Assembly: GCA_964036195.1 (NCBI GenBank)
Contig: OZ038451.1
Span: 3,290,529-3,354,528 of the forward strand
Origin: Sphaerolaimus hirsutus
Lineage: Eukaryota > Nematoda > Chromadorea > Monhysterida > Sphaerolaimidae
Direction: 5' to 3'
DNA length: 64,000 nucleotides
The notes under the pieces are model-generated. The model was not told the origin of the DNA. It was given only the letters and a program-made list of their open reading frames with translations, and did no database searches. The first letter of the stretch is position 1. The number at the start of each line of letters is the position of its first letter. This document shows, one piece after another, positions 1 to 10,975 of this stretch. Made by a program: the position numbers and the translations under genes.

Positions 1-470
1 CCCAATTTGCCAATTATGAAACATACGTTTCCAGGAAGTGATTATTATTATCATGTTGAATATACCTTATTCTATTTACGTCATTAGGAACATTTACACT
101 ACTATTTACAGTTTTCAAACCCTATTTTATTAGTTCCAATGTGCGTCAATGTTTTCTGACAAATTGAAGCAAATTAGTAAATCGGCCGAGTTTGCCGACT
201 TCGCGCCTCTCAAGATTAATAGTTTTCTATTAACCCAATTTGTACCTGGTATTTCTTTACCATAAGTATTTGAATGTATGCACGCATAGAATAGGCCAAC
301 TGTTTCTGTCAAATGTGTCTTATTGCTATATTAGTGGTTTATCTGTGCATTTATATTAGGAAATTACTGTAGCTGTTTTTCTATACGTGATTTCCGTGTC
401 TTAGCTACTTTGAGAGTTTTTACTTCAGTCTGCGGACCCACCCCAAGTGAACAAAATAAGCTAGCGATAG

Positions 471-684
471 AAACTTCGACTAGGAAGCTCGCTAGGCTTT
501 GCGCCTTTATATTTGGCTGTATCTGATCAAATAAAGTACCTGCAACAATTTCGAACCCCTTTCAACACGCAACCACGAAATAAACTCAACTTGGCTGTCG
601 ACAAGTGGACGTACGGCTACAACGGGAAATCAACCACTCTAAAGGCCGTTTCTCACTACGGTCTTGAAGCAGCCGGATTCGGTG
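471..684 (+). CDS. Exon 1 seen: ectodomain and start of hydrophobic Gly/Ala segment
   Basis: The open frame begins after a stop at 468-470, with a possible acceptor (gatag) just before 471, so an upstream coding exon is likely. It ends at a GTAGAA donor at 685. The last residues before the donor are Gly/Ala/Phe-rich and run on into the next exon as one hydrophobic stretch. Reading through the donor gives an apparent GGRRR basic site, which is intron sequence if the donor is used. The start of this exon is the least certain border of the gene. Confidence 0.45.
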
Positions 685-3600
685 GTAGAAGACGCTGACT
701 TCGGTGGCTTCATCACAACATTTATTATGGCGCCTTCTGATTTGTCGGATGTCACCATTTTGTTACCTTTTCCGTACACTATCTGCAAGTACCACGCAAG
801 AACAGTGTGCACAGGGAATTTTTGTATTAGCAATTTAGTGAGGTCATCCCTGAGGGACCCCTAAACTGTGACCGATCAAATTGTCGATTGCACTGCATGA
901 TGTGCACACAAAAAATGTTGTAAGGGGGTAAGCAAGTCAAAAATTTGCGAGAAAAACGGCTAGCTGTATTGATTTCGACAACGAAACATGTAACAGTATT
1001 ACCTCGAAATACCCCCACCCCCAGCAAATATTTTACAGTCTAAATTTAAAGGGGGCGAAATGACGCAAAAGAGGGGAGTGTAATTTAGAGGTAGAGGGGG
1101 GTCAATTTTTATCCATGGTACTATAAAAAGCACAGAAAACTTGTAACTTAGATGTGTCATTGTCAAAATCCATACAGCTATCGCGTATACTCGATTGGGA
1201 AAAAAATTGAATACACTGTTGAATACCCCCCTTGAAAATGTTCACCTCCATTTCCCTGAATGTTTCCGGATTGAAAAAGATGCTATTCAGAAGCAAGTCA
1301 TAAATCCATGGTCCATAAATATAGTAAAAGAATTGTAAAAAACCCATTAGTAAACATTTCATTAGTGTATTTGCTTGAATATACACTTTTTATCCATCTT
1401 TATTAAGTGGGGACAATTTCCGAGGGGGGATTATTGAAACAGATGCATCATTCAAGAAAATATGCAAATGTTTTGAGCTAATGTATTTACTGCGCATGTT
1501 GCCACCACCTAAATCTGATTGCAGCAAGTTTGGCCGGCATGGGCGTCATGATGGTGGACCAAAATGGACAGATTCACGACCTGAAAACGCAGGTGCACGC
1601 ACATCACCAGATGCTGATAAACAATGCGGAGTATCTGCAGACACTGGCAAATGCCAGTAGCTTTCAATCGTGACAAATACTTGTGGCCACAAAGGGAATA
1701 AGCCACAACAACAACAGGTAATATAAAATTTTTTGGCACTCAGCTTAGACATATAACCTTGCCAATAACATTCCCATTTTTAATTTTAAACTTTAAGGAT
1801 CATCTTGAATGGGAATGTGGGCCTACTCTGCGGTGTGTATAATGGTTACACAAACGTTGTCGGAACCAACGTAGATAGTGTGACATCGACAAACGTATTG
1901 TTCAATGCACTCTGCCCCAGCTCCTGCATCAGGGAGATTGCGCAGCGCATGGGGGTCGCATGGAACAGCAAAACGTTATATGACCAGGTGAGCAATGCAA
2001 TTATCGCAATCAACGTTTGCCACTTAAGTTTGTCTGGTGAAATGTACAAACGTTTTAATCATGAAGATGCCCGGTCTGCTCGCTCAACTGGGTTCTGCCT
2101 ACCCGAGCAACTACAACAAGAAAACGAGGACGCTGTCTTTGACAGTGTGCGCGCCCCGGGTAACCAGCACTGATGACGTATTTATCATAGGCCACCTGAC
2201 GCATGCTGGCGGCTTCACCAAAGATGGCGCGTGCTATGCCAAGCCCAGTGTCAGTTCATCCAATTCCAAAATTGTACAAAAAACAGTAAAAGTGCAATAC
2301 ACTGTTATTTCTTCACAGCTAAATCCAAACATTGCGTTCCCGATGTCTGCCAAAGGCCTGAGCGATGCTGTTTTCCCACAGGATTGCAAGAAAGTCGCCA
2401 ATGCAGGTAGTTTTACCTACAAGTATCAGAGTTGTTAAAAGTACTACACTTTCGCAAGGAAACCTAAACGTATTTACGCAGTACTCTAGTATCTGTAATT
2501 ATCGAGTAAATGTAAATACGTTTTAACAACTGTGCTACAAATCTAGATGTAAAATATAAATGTAAATACAACCATATCCGTAGAGCGCTGCGAAGATTTC
2601 CTGACGGACATGCCACACAGCAACAAATCGTGCTGGGTCAAAGAAAAAAACAACTTCAAAGAATGCCCAATGGTAGAAAATTCTATATTTCAATTATTTC
2701 ATTCATTTTTCTACTATTATGCAAATGAAATACATTCTTTCAGGATGAAGTAAAGTGCATACCGCCACACGAACAATTCATCCACGTCACAGCATCCGGC
2801 GACAGCTACATTGTGGCAACAACGTGCAAAACGTAAATTTTTTATTTTTCCATGGTACTTTTTTTTAGTGGTAGAAAAAATGGCCAGGCGTAGAGACGCA
2901 GAGTATGCGTACAAATCGACCATAATTAAATGAATAAAACCTTGTGAACTAATTCCTAATCAATTACTCCATAGTAGTATTATGATGAAAAACTGTAAAC
3001 CATATTTACTCGAAATACCCACAGGGTTTTTTTTCACAGTCATAGGAAAAATTGAGACATCCAACTAGTGATGGAAATGGAAGTGATGGAAAGGCACCGG
3101 GGCACCAGCACTGGTGCTGGTGCAGTGTGGTGCCATTTTTCAGGGGTGCGGAGGTATTTCGTGGAAATATCGTAATATTTGATACATACGTTTCCATACC
3201 ATGTGTGATGAGTATACACATGTACAATTGTACCCCCTTTTCCAGCTACAGCCTGATGAACCGCACTGACGCCTGGGATCAGACTACATACCCGATCGGT
3301 CCGGAACGCGTCTTCCAGCTGCACGTGCCAGTCGGCCATGTCGCTCAGGTATGCGACCACCAGCACAGGGTGATCCTGCCGCACATTGGCGCTGGAAACC
3401 CCGTGCCGCGCCACAAGTTTGTCATCAAGCAGTGGAACGTGTCGCACCCGGACGTTGTCGAAGCCAAGACAAGTGAGATTTCTTGCACTTTTATCAATTT
3501 CACTATACCACCTTTGTTAAAAAGTATTTACATTTACTCATTAAGTGCGTATAGTCGCGAATAGTGATGCAAAAGCAGGCGCTCATGCCAAAATAAAAAG

Positions 3601-4866
3601 CCATGGCGCTTCTGGCGTTTGGAGTTAATTTTCTCACCATTTTTCTGGCACCATTCGCATTATTTCCATCACTAGTTGAGAATGTCTGAATACATTTATG
3701 TTTCCTCCAAAAAATACTGGTACTAAAAAGTTAGAAAAAAAACAGACATTGTATAAGTAAAAAGACATTTGTGGAGAAACGAAAGACCGAATGATCCTCA
3801 AAATCTTCAAAAGTAGCCTCAACCTATAGTAAAAAGTAATACAGGTTTACCTCGAAAATGTACTTTGAATAACACAACACTATATTACATAACCACAAAC
3901 AACACAACGCAGTGTTGGATGCTGCGACCAAACTCATGACGGACGCCAAGCAAACACAAGCCCGCATCCAGAAAATGACTGACGGGCAAATAAAGGCCAC
4001 AACCGTTAGTTTAATTGCTCCACATGCTATGAAAGGCGGTGTTTACACGCAATGACTGTGTGACGACCATGGCTTGATTTTTTTACCATTTTGGGGGGAT
4101 GAGAATGAAATGTTTGACATTTGTGATGGCTTGATCAAAAATGTTTTATCAGCCTCATCACCTAGAAAAAATGTCAAATGGCAGATATTTCATTATCATG
4201 AATACTACATCATATTTTTTTCTTGTCATAACACTGTGTCGTGGGTTGTCGCCAAAACTTGTTCAACGAGGTTCATAGTACAAAAATGTCTGCGACAGTC
4301 TGTGATGACAGGAAAAAGGTATGATCTAGTGTGCATGATTGTGAAATATATTGGGTTGATTTTTTTATTAGGTTGTGGGCATGTATTACCATATCACATG
4401 TTTCATTCTCCACAAATGTTCAAAAAATGAAAACATTTGTGGTCACACGTAGGGTTCAAACGGGATACCGATCACTATCCCGGATCCCGTGAAATTCCAG
4501 GATTTAGCATTCCCGATCCCGATCCCGAAACCCCAATCCTGATCCTGATCCCGATCCAGAAATCTCAAAAAGTGAATCCCGATCCTGATCCCGATCACGA
4601 AAAGTCAATCCCGTTTGAACCCTAGTCACACGGTCATTGACAGTAAACAAGCCCTTAAAGTCGGAAGTGCACACACACAACAATGTAAATGTCAATCAAT
4701 GTAGGTGAAAAGCGTGTCGGCAACGAAGAATAACTGGGCCTTGTGGGTGATCATAGCTGGCAGCACCGCTACTGTACTGTCTATCTTCTGCGCCTGTTTC
4801 TGCTTCATGAAATTTTACTGTTGTGTGCCCAGGCGCCCATCGAACTACGAAATGTGCGCCATGTGA
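471..4866 (+). CDS. Multi-exon class I fusion-like membrane glycoprotein gene (N-terminus missing)
   Basis: Nine exons can be read on the plus strand: 471-684, 1525-1669, 1798-1987, 2067-2406, 2584-2672, 2744-2832, 3246-3472, 3913-4004 and 4705-4866. Each of the eight introns starts GT and ends AG and every junction keeps frame (leftover bases 1, 2, 0, 1, 0, 2, 1, 0), which is hard to get by chance. The product is about 515 residues plus a missing N-terminus. Order of parts: leader domain, hydrophobic Gly/Ala-rich segment, amphipathic helix, Cys-rich middle with several N-glycosylation sequons, a second polar helix, a transmembrane span of about 25 residues, and a short Cys-rich tail. This is the plan of class I viral fusion proteins (paramyxovirus F-like, retroviral or arenaviral envelope). 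No family was identified. The introns say it is a cellular gene, either an old domesticated envelope or a host protein of like design. No disabling lesion is visible. Transposons occupy several introns. Confidence 0.6.
1525..1669 (+). CDS. Exon 2: hydrophobic segment end plus amphipathic helix
   Basis: The acceptor is tctgattgcag and the donor is GTGACA at 1670. An earlier GTAGCT at 1657 breaks the frame with the next exon, so 1670 is preferred. The exon begins with a Gly/Met/Leu-rich hydrophobic run (SLAGMGVMM), followed by a polar helix with heptad-like hydrophobic spacing (LKTQVHAHHQMLINNAEYL) and an NAS glycosylation sequon. This order matches fusion peptide then heptad repeat 1 of class I fusion proteins; that assignment is an inference from layout. 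Confidence 0.55.
1798..1987 (+). CDS. Exon 3: Cys-containing ectodomain
   Basis: The acceptor is aactttaag and the donor is GTGAGC at 1988, in phase with its neighbours. It encodes about 63 residues with three cysteines (LLCGVYNG and CPSSC), followed by a helix-like stretch ending at YDQ. No known domain was recognised. Confidence 0.6.
2067..2406 (+). CDS. Exon 4: beta-rich ectodomain
   Basis: This is the longest exon, about 113 residues. The acceptor is atgaag, before an ATG that is internal here, and the donor is GTAGTT at 2407. The product alternates polar and hydrophobic residues as in a beta sandwich and holds cysteines in SLTVCAP, GACYAK and PQDCKK. No domain family was recognised. Confidence 0.6.
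2584..2672 (+). CDS. Exon 5: Cys-rich linker
   Basis: The acceptor is atccgtag and the donor GTAGAA at 2673. The exon encodes about 30 residues with three cysteines (RCEDF, SCWVK, ECPM) and an NKS glycosylation sequon, as expected of a disulfide-bonded extracellular segment. Confidence 0.55.
2744..2832 (+). CDS. Exon 6: Cys-containing beta segment
   Basis: A strong acceptor (attctttcag) precedes the exon and a GTAAAT donor follows at 2833. It encodes about 30 residues with two cysteines (EVKCIPP and ATTCKT). It keeps phase with both neighbours. Confidence 0.55.
3001..3172. mobile_element. C-rich CCGTATTT-type element fragment with nested TAGTGATGG insert
   Basis: Left side reads catatttactcgaaatacc and right side ggtatttcgtggaaatatcg, a decayed inverted pair. 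Between them, from 3066, is a TAGTGATGG end followed by GGTGCC-type motifs (gcaccagcactggtgctgg), related to the element ending at 60177. It lies in the intron between exons 6 and 7 of the glycoprotein gene. Confidence 0.45.
3246..3472 (+). CDS. Exon 7: ectodomain
   Basis: The acceptor is ccccttttccag and the donor GTGAGA at 3473. It encodes about 75 residues with NRT and NVS glycosylation sequons and a single cysteine (VCDHQH). A possible internal donor at 3348 (GTATGC) could give a shorter isoform, but the longer form keeps frame with the next exon. Transposon fragments sit in both flanking introns. Confidence 0.55.
3562..3674. mobile_element. Short hAT-type MITE, TAGTGATG ends
   Basis: A 113-bp element with ends tagtgatgc and ccatcacta, flanked by gtcgcgaa and gttgagaa (6 of 8 match, a plausible decayed 8-bp duplication). 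Internal ggcgc motifs link it to the larger element at 13671-14595. It lies in the intron before the helix exon at 3913. Confidence 0.5.
3913..4004 (+). CDS. Exon 8: membrane-proximal helix
   Basis: The acceptor is acacaacgcag and the donor GTTAGT at 4005. About 30 residues form a polar, helix-favouring stretch (KLMTDAKQTQARIQKMTDG) with hydrophobic residues at roughly heptad spacing. It lies just before the transmembrane exon, where heptad repeat 2 sits in class I fusion proteins. Confidence 0.55.
4450..4624. mobile_element. hAT-type MITE with CCCGATCC subterminal repeats
   Basis: A 175-bp element with inverted ends tagggttcaaacggga and tcccgtttgaacccta, flanked on both sides by a perfect 8-bp duplication gtcacacg (4442-4449 and 4625-4632). 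Almost all of the interior is iterated cccgatcc/cctgatcc. A related copy without a clear duplication lies at 30515-30652 and a fragment at 27570-27632. Confidence 0.85.
4705..4866 (+). CDS. Exon 9: transmembrane anchor and cytoplasmic tail
   Basis: The acceptor is caatcaatgtag and the stop is TGA at 4864-4866. After a short polar lead the exon encodes one hydrophobic span (WALWVIIAGSTATVLSIF), then a Cys-rich juxtamembrane patch (CACFCFMKFYCC) that looks suited to palmitoylation, and a tail of about a dozen residues ending NYEMCAM. This is a type I membrane anchor. The preceding intron holds the transposon at 4450-4624. Confidence 0.65.
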   Translation: MKSVSATKNNWALWVIIAGSTATVLSIFCACFCFMKFYCCVPRRPSNYEMCAM

Positions 4867-5138
4867 ATGATGGTATCTACATTTTTTGGGGATGCTTTTT
4901 CTCTGTGTTTTTCGGTCGTATAGGTTTCACAGTGATTCAATTACTGCGTCGAAAAAATATCATTGACAATAACCTCCTCGAATAACTGCTTGATTACTTC
5001 AGTACTGTGCAGTGTTCCTAATTTTTGAAAATAACCCCTGCAAAAATCCTCATTCATAAAATGAGATGAAAAAATATATATATTCAGGAGTTATTCGAGG
5101 ATACACGTACACCGTACCTGGAAATCCCCCCCCCCCCA

Positions 5139-5855
5139 TGTTTGCATGTTAATTAGGTAAATTAGCACCAGCATGCACAATATTTGTGCAAGATGGTTAC
5201 AGATTTTTTGGGGGTGTACATTTATTTCGATTTGTATAAAATGTGACATGCGTGTACTCCTTAGTTTAGTGAGCTCACATGCCAAGTGTCAGGTCAGAGC
5301 AGTTAGTGGTTTTTCTGTTTGTTTTTTACGCTTTCATTTTTGTTGTTCACTATAATTTTGTTCAGTGAACGAAATCTAATGACTGGGGAGTGGTCGCTGG
5401 CAATAGGAATGGCCCCAACCATTTCTTTCCAGTAAACAAACAATTCTATTCGCTGACCGAGGACGTTCATCCCCGACAGGAAAGAGGGGTCCGTCCACTG
5501 TCCACTGATGAACGTCCAGCGGGACCAAAATTGTTTGTTTACTGGAAAGAAACGTTTGGGGCCATTTCTATTGCCACCAGGGCCGGTATCGCGGTGAAAA
5601 TTTGTTCACAAAACAAAAATACAGTGAACGACAAAAATGAAAGCGTAAAAAAACCAACAGAAGAACCACTAACTGCTCTGACCTGACACTTGGCATGCGT
5701 ACTGAAGAAATGAACTCACTTGCCAAAATTGAGACAAATCGAGAAAATTTATACACCGCCCAAACAATATGCATCCGCATGTCTAACCATCTTGCAGAAA
5801 TGTTGTACATGCTAATTTGGTGATAATTAACCCACTTGAAATGCAAACAATCCAT
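5139..5855. repeat. Foldback repeat, about 350-bp arms
   Basis: The left half (tgttaattaggtaaattagc onward) and the right half (ending gctaatttggtgataattaa) are imperfect reverse complements. The inner arms are 5390-5450 and 5520-5580, which share ggcaataggaatggccc and its complement. The right half is related to 12290-12650, so this is a dispersed family. The open frame at 5390-5686 lies inside the hairpin and is not considered a gene. Confidence 0.6.
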
Positions 5856-5869
5856 ACACAACAATTATT

Positions 5870-6935
5870 GACTTTTTTTGTTATTTGAAAAAAAATTTTT
5901 TTAGCGTGGATTTCATCATACCTTCTTTGATGTAAATACAGCGGGGGAGGGGGGGGGGGGGGGGGTTCGAGGAAATACGCACCTTGTATTTTTGTTTTGA
6001 ATTTTCTGAAGTGGCTGTTTTGGAAAAGTTCAATTGTTTCAAAGTTGCCTTCTTGATGAATTTCATTTTAATTTACGTGTTAATAAGGGGTAGTGATGTG
6101 AAAAGCACCAGGACTTTGGCGCCAAGTGCCAAAAGCGCCAATTTGCACTTTTTGCTTTGGCGCTAGCGCCAGGCGCCAGGCATGACGCTTTTACATCACT
6201 AGCTTTGCACCGCTTCGCAAACTAATGTTCTGTTTTGAAATGTTATTGATGTTGCATTAAATTGTTATTTTACATTTTTATTTTATGTTTTTTTACATTG
6301 ATAAGGGCCACTTTTAACTGTTGTTGAACATGGGAAGTAGAAATGCTAAATGCTTCACACCTTTCACATTTGTTTGTTTCCTTCAATATATTGGTGTTTA
6401 GTGGATAAAATGTTTTTGTATGCTGTCAAAAATGATGTTTTTTTTCATAGAAATGTGTGTCAAAAAGACTTTTGAAGTTTTAAAAATTCCTGCAAATGCT
6501 ACAAAAACACCCTTGAATAACTCCCTAATCTATTCAGTACTGTGTGGTTGTCTTCTTACGAAAGGTACAACAATCACCCATGCAAAAATCTTTTTTCATA
6601 AAATATAAAATAAATGAGAAATTAATCTATTCGGGACTTATTCAAGGATTGAAGGATGTACTCCGTATTTCTGCCGAAATCCCCCCTCCGGGTTGCCCGG
6701 ATGTTTACTATTACATAGTGAACATTTTTAGTACGAGCATGGATTTCATCATACTTTCTTTGATGAACATACAGCGGGGGGGGGGGGGGGGGGGGTTCGA
6801 GGAGATACACTTTTAATTTTCTGTTTTTCATTTTCTGAATTGGCTGTTTTGGAATAGTTCAACTGTTACAAAGTTGCCTTCTAGACAAATTTCATTTTAA
6901 TTTGCATGTTGATAAGGCTTTAGGCCGCTTTGCAA
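5870..6935. repeat. Diverged direct duplication with nested element
   Basis: Segment 5900-6090 is repeated at 6735-6920: both have ggatttcatcata, a poly-G run of about 19, ttcgaggaaata-like sequence, then ggctgttttgga and aaagttgccttct. The first copy is interrupted at 6091-6201 by a 111-bp element with ends tagtgatgt and acatcacta and internal ggcgccagg, absent from the second copy. The flanks do not show a clean 8-bp duplication. Confidence 0.6.
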
Positions 6936-7314
6936 ACTTTTGTTCTGAAATGTCATTGATGGCGAAGTAAATTGTTATTGTATTTACATGTTGATACAAA
7001 TTTGCATCGATTTGAACTCGCGTTGCACTTTGGACATGGAAATGCTGAATGTTCCTCCTTTCACATTTTGTGTTTCATTCAAGGTATTTAAATATAGTGC
7101 ATGATAATAAGCAGTGCGATTACATTTACTTTTGCCATTGTATGAGAACTGGATAATGGTATCAAAAATGATGTCTTCTTCTTGTGGACAATTTCTGTTT
7201 AACTGAATGAATCCATCAAAACAATTCCCCTAAATACACAGAAATTATTAACTGCAAAAAATACAAATTGGCACATACAAAAATCTAAATACAAAAATAA
7301 AGTACCGTATTTCT

Positions 7315-7648
7315 TCTAATAGAAGAGCTTCATTCTATTTTTTCATCAACTTTTTTACCTACCGTTATTTTAGAGGTGCCTTTCTACTGGAAAATGCCGT
7401 TCTATTTTTTTCACCAAAATTTTCAAATTTCTCATTTCAAAAAAGCTTTATTTTAAATGAATTGAGCAATATTTCAATATCAGAGAATCAATTTCAGATG
7501 TAAGACATATTTGAATGTTTTGCATGTTATCACCATCCATCTTTATCAATTTTTGCGCTTTGGCACACTCCCAACATTATACATACATGCCATTATATTT
7601 GAGGTGTCGTTCTATTGCAGGTAAGCCCTTCTATGTTACAAAATACGG
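7315..7648. mobile_element. CCGTATTT-type MITE with TTCTATT motifs
   Basis: Ends are ccgtatttcttctaatag and acaaaatacgg, each bordered by TA (7313-7314, 7649-7650). The interior repeats ttctattttttcatcaa and ttctattgcagg. The same internal style recurs in the tandem repeat at 61000-61260. Confidence 0.6.
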
Positions 7649-7765
7649 TATTGACCTTAATTGCATTACAAAATCATGGAAAAAATGGTACATTTGACAA
7701 ACATATCGCCAAACCAAGAAAAACATTTGAAACATTGAAAAATAACCCAAAACACAACTTATAGA

Positions 7766-7909
7766 TCACACATTATGCATGACGCGGTTGCCCTGAATGA
7801 ATTTTTTGTGGTAAGTGAAAAAAACTACCACCAGGGAAACGAGAACGATGATGGCGGTCACCTGTCCCACAACCAGCACGTGCATAGCCCACCTGCTGCG
7901 CAGATCTTC
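7766..7909 (-). CDS. Terminal transmembrane exon, paralog 1
   Basis: On the minus strand the acceptor (cgcaatgcag) is followed by 47 codons and a TGA at 7766-7768. The product has a short polar lead, one transmembrane span of about 23 residues (VTAIIVLVSLVVVFF) and a basic tail (TYHKKF...MHNV). It is a close copy of the exon at 10082-10231, which shares the FFTY.KKF.QGNRV core. The upstream exon at 8401-8618 ends in frame with it. Confidence 0.6.
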   Translation of the reverse strand, partial: EDLRSRWAMHVLVVGQVTAIIVLVSLVVVFFTYHKKFIQGNRVMHNV

Positions 7910-8400
7910 CTGCATTGCGATAAATACAAATTGTACACTTTATTATGCAACCACGAGTAAATCAATAAAATCTACGAATCTGAACAAGCTTACTACCGAC
8001 TACAGATCATACTTGTCCGAGAGCTTAAGCGCTTCCAACAGCTTTCCATGAGAATGACCTGATTTGGACAACCAAACAGCTTATTTAAATTTGCAGGATT
8101 TTGTATTTCGGCCACAGTAAAACACATGCATTAAATAAAATGATCCACCATATTTACTAACGATGGATCAATCAATCAATGTCATCTTCATAGGATCTTA
8201 TTCAAACAGGGAGCTGTTCAAGATGCACGTTTACGTGAGGATATCATTGTATGTAACAGGGATCTCCAAGGCGGACTTAATTGAGGGCTCAATCGAGTAG
8301 AAGCAGCAGCTCCAACAATTTCTAAGTGTAGGTTTTTTGCACTATCTTGGCGTACCACGCAAAAATTGTGCAATGACATCCACTACTAAACGGAACTCAC

Positions 8401-8618
8401 CATCTGGGGTAACTGTTGCATCTTGGCGGTGAGGTCGTACAGCTTGGTGATGAGCTCGCACATGACCGTGGTGCACGGCTGCGTCATGTTCGCCCCGTTG
8501 AGCGCCTCGGCCAGCCAACCGTCAGTCGTGTTGCTCAGATGAATATCAACGTTACGCCGGTTGCGAGACAGCACGTCTGTGCTGCTCTCATTATCCAACA
8601 AGGATGCTTCCGTCAAAC
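8401..8618 (-). CDS. Ectodomain exon with basic site and helix, paralog 1
   Basis: The acceptor is atccatag and the donor GTGAGT (8395-8400). The 72 residues contain a basic cluster SRNRRN, NTT and NMT glycosylation sequons, a conserved block GWLAEALNGAN then CTTVMC, and a C-terminal helix (ELITKLYDLTAKMQQL) leading into the transmembrane exon. The paralog at 10976-11175 shares intron phases and the AEALNGAN..TQPCTTVMCEL block. The function is unknown. The layout (cleavage-like site, disulfide, helix, anchor) again resembles a viral envelope C-terminal part, but no family was recognised. Confidence 0.55.
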
Positions 8619-8624
8619 CTATGG

Positions 8625-10080
8625 ATTACAGGCTATTCATTTTAATGTGATCTCATGGGCCATGCTTAACCGATACCAAATTTAGACCGGGAAACCGCAC
8701 ACATTTTATTGACACATTTAATTATACCCGGCATGCTGACAGTAGGCAATAAAACACATGACCTAATGATTTGGAAGGTGAACATTTATAAGAAGTATAA
8801 AAATGTCCAATTTTTGATGTAAATTAGATAAAAATTACTCAAAAGAGCTCCAGATACATAAATAGCTAGGCAATTCGAGGGGGGGGGGGTTCAGGGAAAA
8901 GTTGCCAAAAAAATGACTGCCAGGATAGATACATTGATAGATAGACAAATAAGATTGCTGGGGTGACACGTTGACACGGATGACACAAAATTTAATGTGC
9001 GTTAGGTCTAGATGTGGGATGGGTTTAGAGGTCGGATGACACGGGCTCATTTCATGCACCAGTCTTCTTTTAACTATGCCAAACTTTGACTAAACCAAAA
9101 GGAAGAGGGTCGAAATGGAACTACACTGAACTTACACACTGTAGTGTGTGAACGTAACTTCTTTACTACTTTAACAAGATTTAACAAGATGTTCCATCAT
9201 TCAGAAACATTTATTTAAAAAATATAAAAAGTGAAACAAACAGAAAAAAAACAGCAGCGCCGCCATGAAGCTGACGAAACCCATTGTAATAATTTCTGTT
9301 GTTCAATAGCTACAAATCAATTTTCAAAAGAATGTGACGATTTTGCAGGGAGTGCACATATGAAAGAACATTTACTTGCCCACATGTGCCATTCACTCAC
9401 AAAGTGTCCATCATAAACAGTTTACATTATCGCGATTGTCTGTCAACCTATGGGACTTATGCTATATTATATTTTCGCGGGGTCAATATCGTGTGCGAAA
9501 AATTACGTCCGCCTGGATTCCCGTCCAGAGAATCAAATAGAATAAAATTATAGCAACTCATACTAATAAAAAAAGTAGCGAATAACAAAGCCATATATGA
9601 AAATACACTAAACAACATAATACTGTTTTGTTTTTACTGTTTTGTTTTAACTGAATGCATTTAGCTTCAAAGTGCATTTCCATGCTAAGTGTACTGTTCG
9701 CCGAGTATACGGCCAGACATAATTTTCAACACACACCATTGACCCCGCGAAAACAATATGACAAAAATCCCGTAAAACAGACGTTGCATGTGATGAGTGC
9801 ATAAACAATTAAGTAACACAATCCTTGCAATAAACATTTGAATGGCAGATGTTGCATTCTTGTTTGAAATTGGGCGCCAAAAATTCAACGTGCATGGTGT
9901 ATTTAATTTACACTGAATACAATTTCAATTTTACACTAGTATATAACAGACAAATAAATAATCAATAATATAAAATACCATGAGACTACTCACAAAAACA
10001 AATATCATAGTATTTAAACATTTAATTTAAACAAATTTCGTAATTTGCCAAATTAAAAAATTCGCCAGAGAACAAAAAAT
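8625..10080. other. Intergenic or intronic, no gene seen
   Basis: AT-rich sequence between the two minus-strand paralogs. It contains a short poly-G tract at 8880-8890, and I see no exon or complete repeat. Confidence 0.4.
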
Positions 10081-10081
10081 T

Positions 10082-10231
10082 TCACACTTTATGCAGGACG
10101 CGATTGCCCTGCATGAACTTTTTGTAGTAGGTGAAAAAAGCTGCAGCGATGCCCACGAGAATGATGACGGCCATTATGATGAGATGTCCATCAACCAGCA
10201 CATGCATCGCTGACGTGCTGTGCAGATCTTT
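10082..10231 (-). CDS. Terminal transmembrane exon, paralog 2
   Basis: The acceptor gcaacgcag is followed by 49 codons and a TGA at 10082-10084. A transmembrane span (HLIIMAVIILVGIAAAFF) is followed by a basic tail (TYYKKFMQGNRVLHKV). It is homologous to 7766-7909 with many amino-acid differences but no frame break, so both copies look selected rather than dead. Confidence 0.6.
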   Translation of the reverse strand, partial: KDLHSTSAMHVLVDGHLIIMAVIILVGIAAAFFTYYKKFMQGNRVLHKV

Positions 10232-10975
10232 CTGCGTTGCGATAGATGGATAAGGAAAAAACACTAGCACTGTAATATATAACCACGATGAAACAATAAC
10301 CACCCTCTCGAAGAAACCCCACTCAACCTTTCATGTTGAAATAATAAACCCAATGGGGTTTTTCTAGGTATTACGGTAGTTTGATATGTTTCACACAGCG
10401 TGAAACAGAGTGTTATTTCATCCTAAATCAACTCTTACCTTTAAGGGATATTTTGAGAGGTGATATTTCAAGGAAATTCGCTAACTCTGTTCATTTTGGC
10501 AATGAAACATCAGATTGGAATTATTGATGCGTGGTATGCAAATACCATGCAATTTTAAGCAGTTTGAGCACAGTGAAAGAAATGCGACAAACAAGTCAAA
10601 CCCATTTAAGAACAACAGTATTATCAATAACATCTCACTCTTGAGTGTAGTACACAAATATCCAATGTGGACTTTTTCGAGTACAGTGGAATTATTCAAG
10701 GGGACGGTAGGTATTTACTTTTTTTCAAGGACAACTTCATCTACTGAGTGATGCAAAACAGGTATTCATTCGAGCTTCCGTACTTTACGTGGAGATGGTA
10801 TTATTCAAGGGGGGTATTCAAGTTCTCAATCGAGTACAAGCAGCAGCAGCTCTACCGATTTCGACAACAATTTCTAAGTGATAGGTTTTGTGCACTATCT
10901 TAAAGTACCATGCAGGAATCGTGCGACGCCATTAACTACCTTAACTAAGTAAGCACAGAAAATAAGAGCACTCAC

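Noticed and set aside
513-698. A 61-residue protein ending GGRRR, and a furin site there
   Set aside because: The basic end lies after an in-phase GTAGAA donor, so it is better read as intron.
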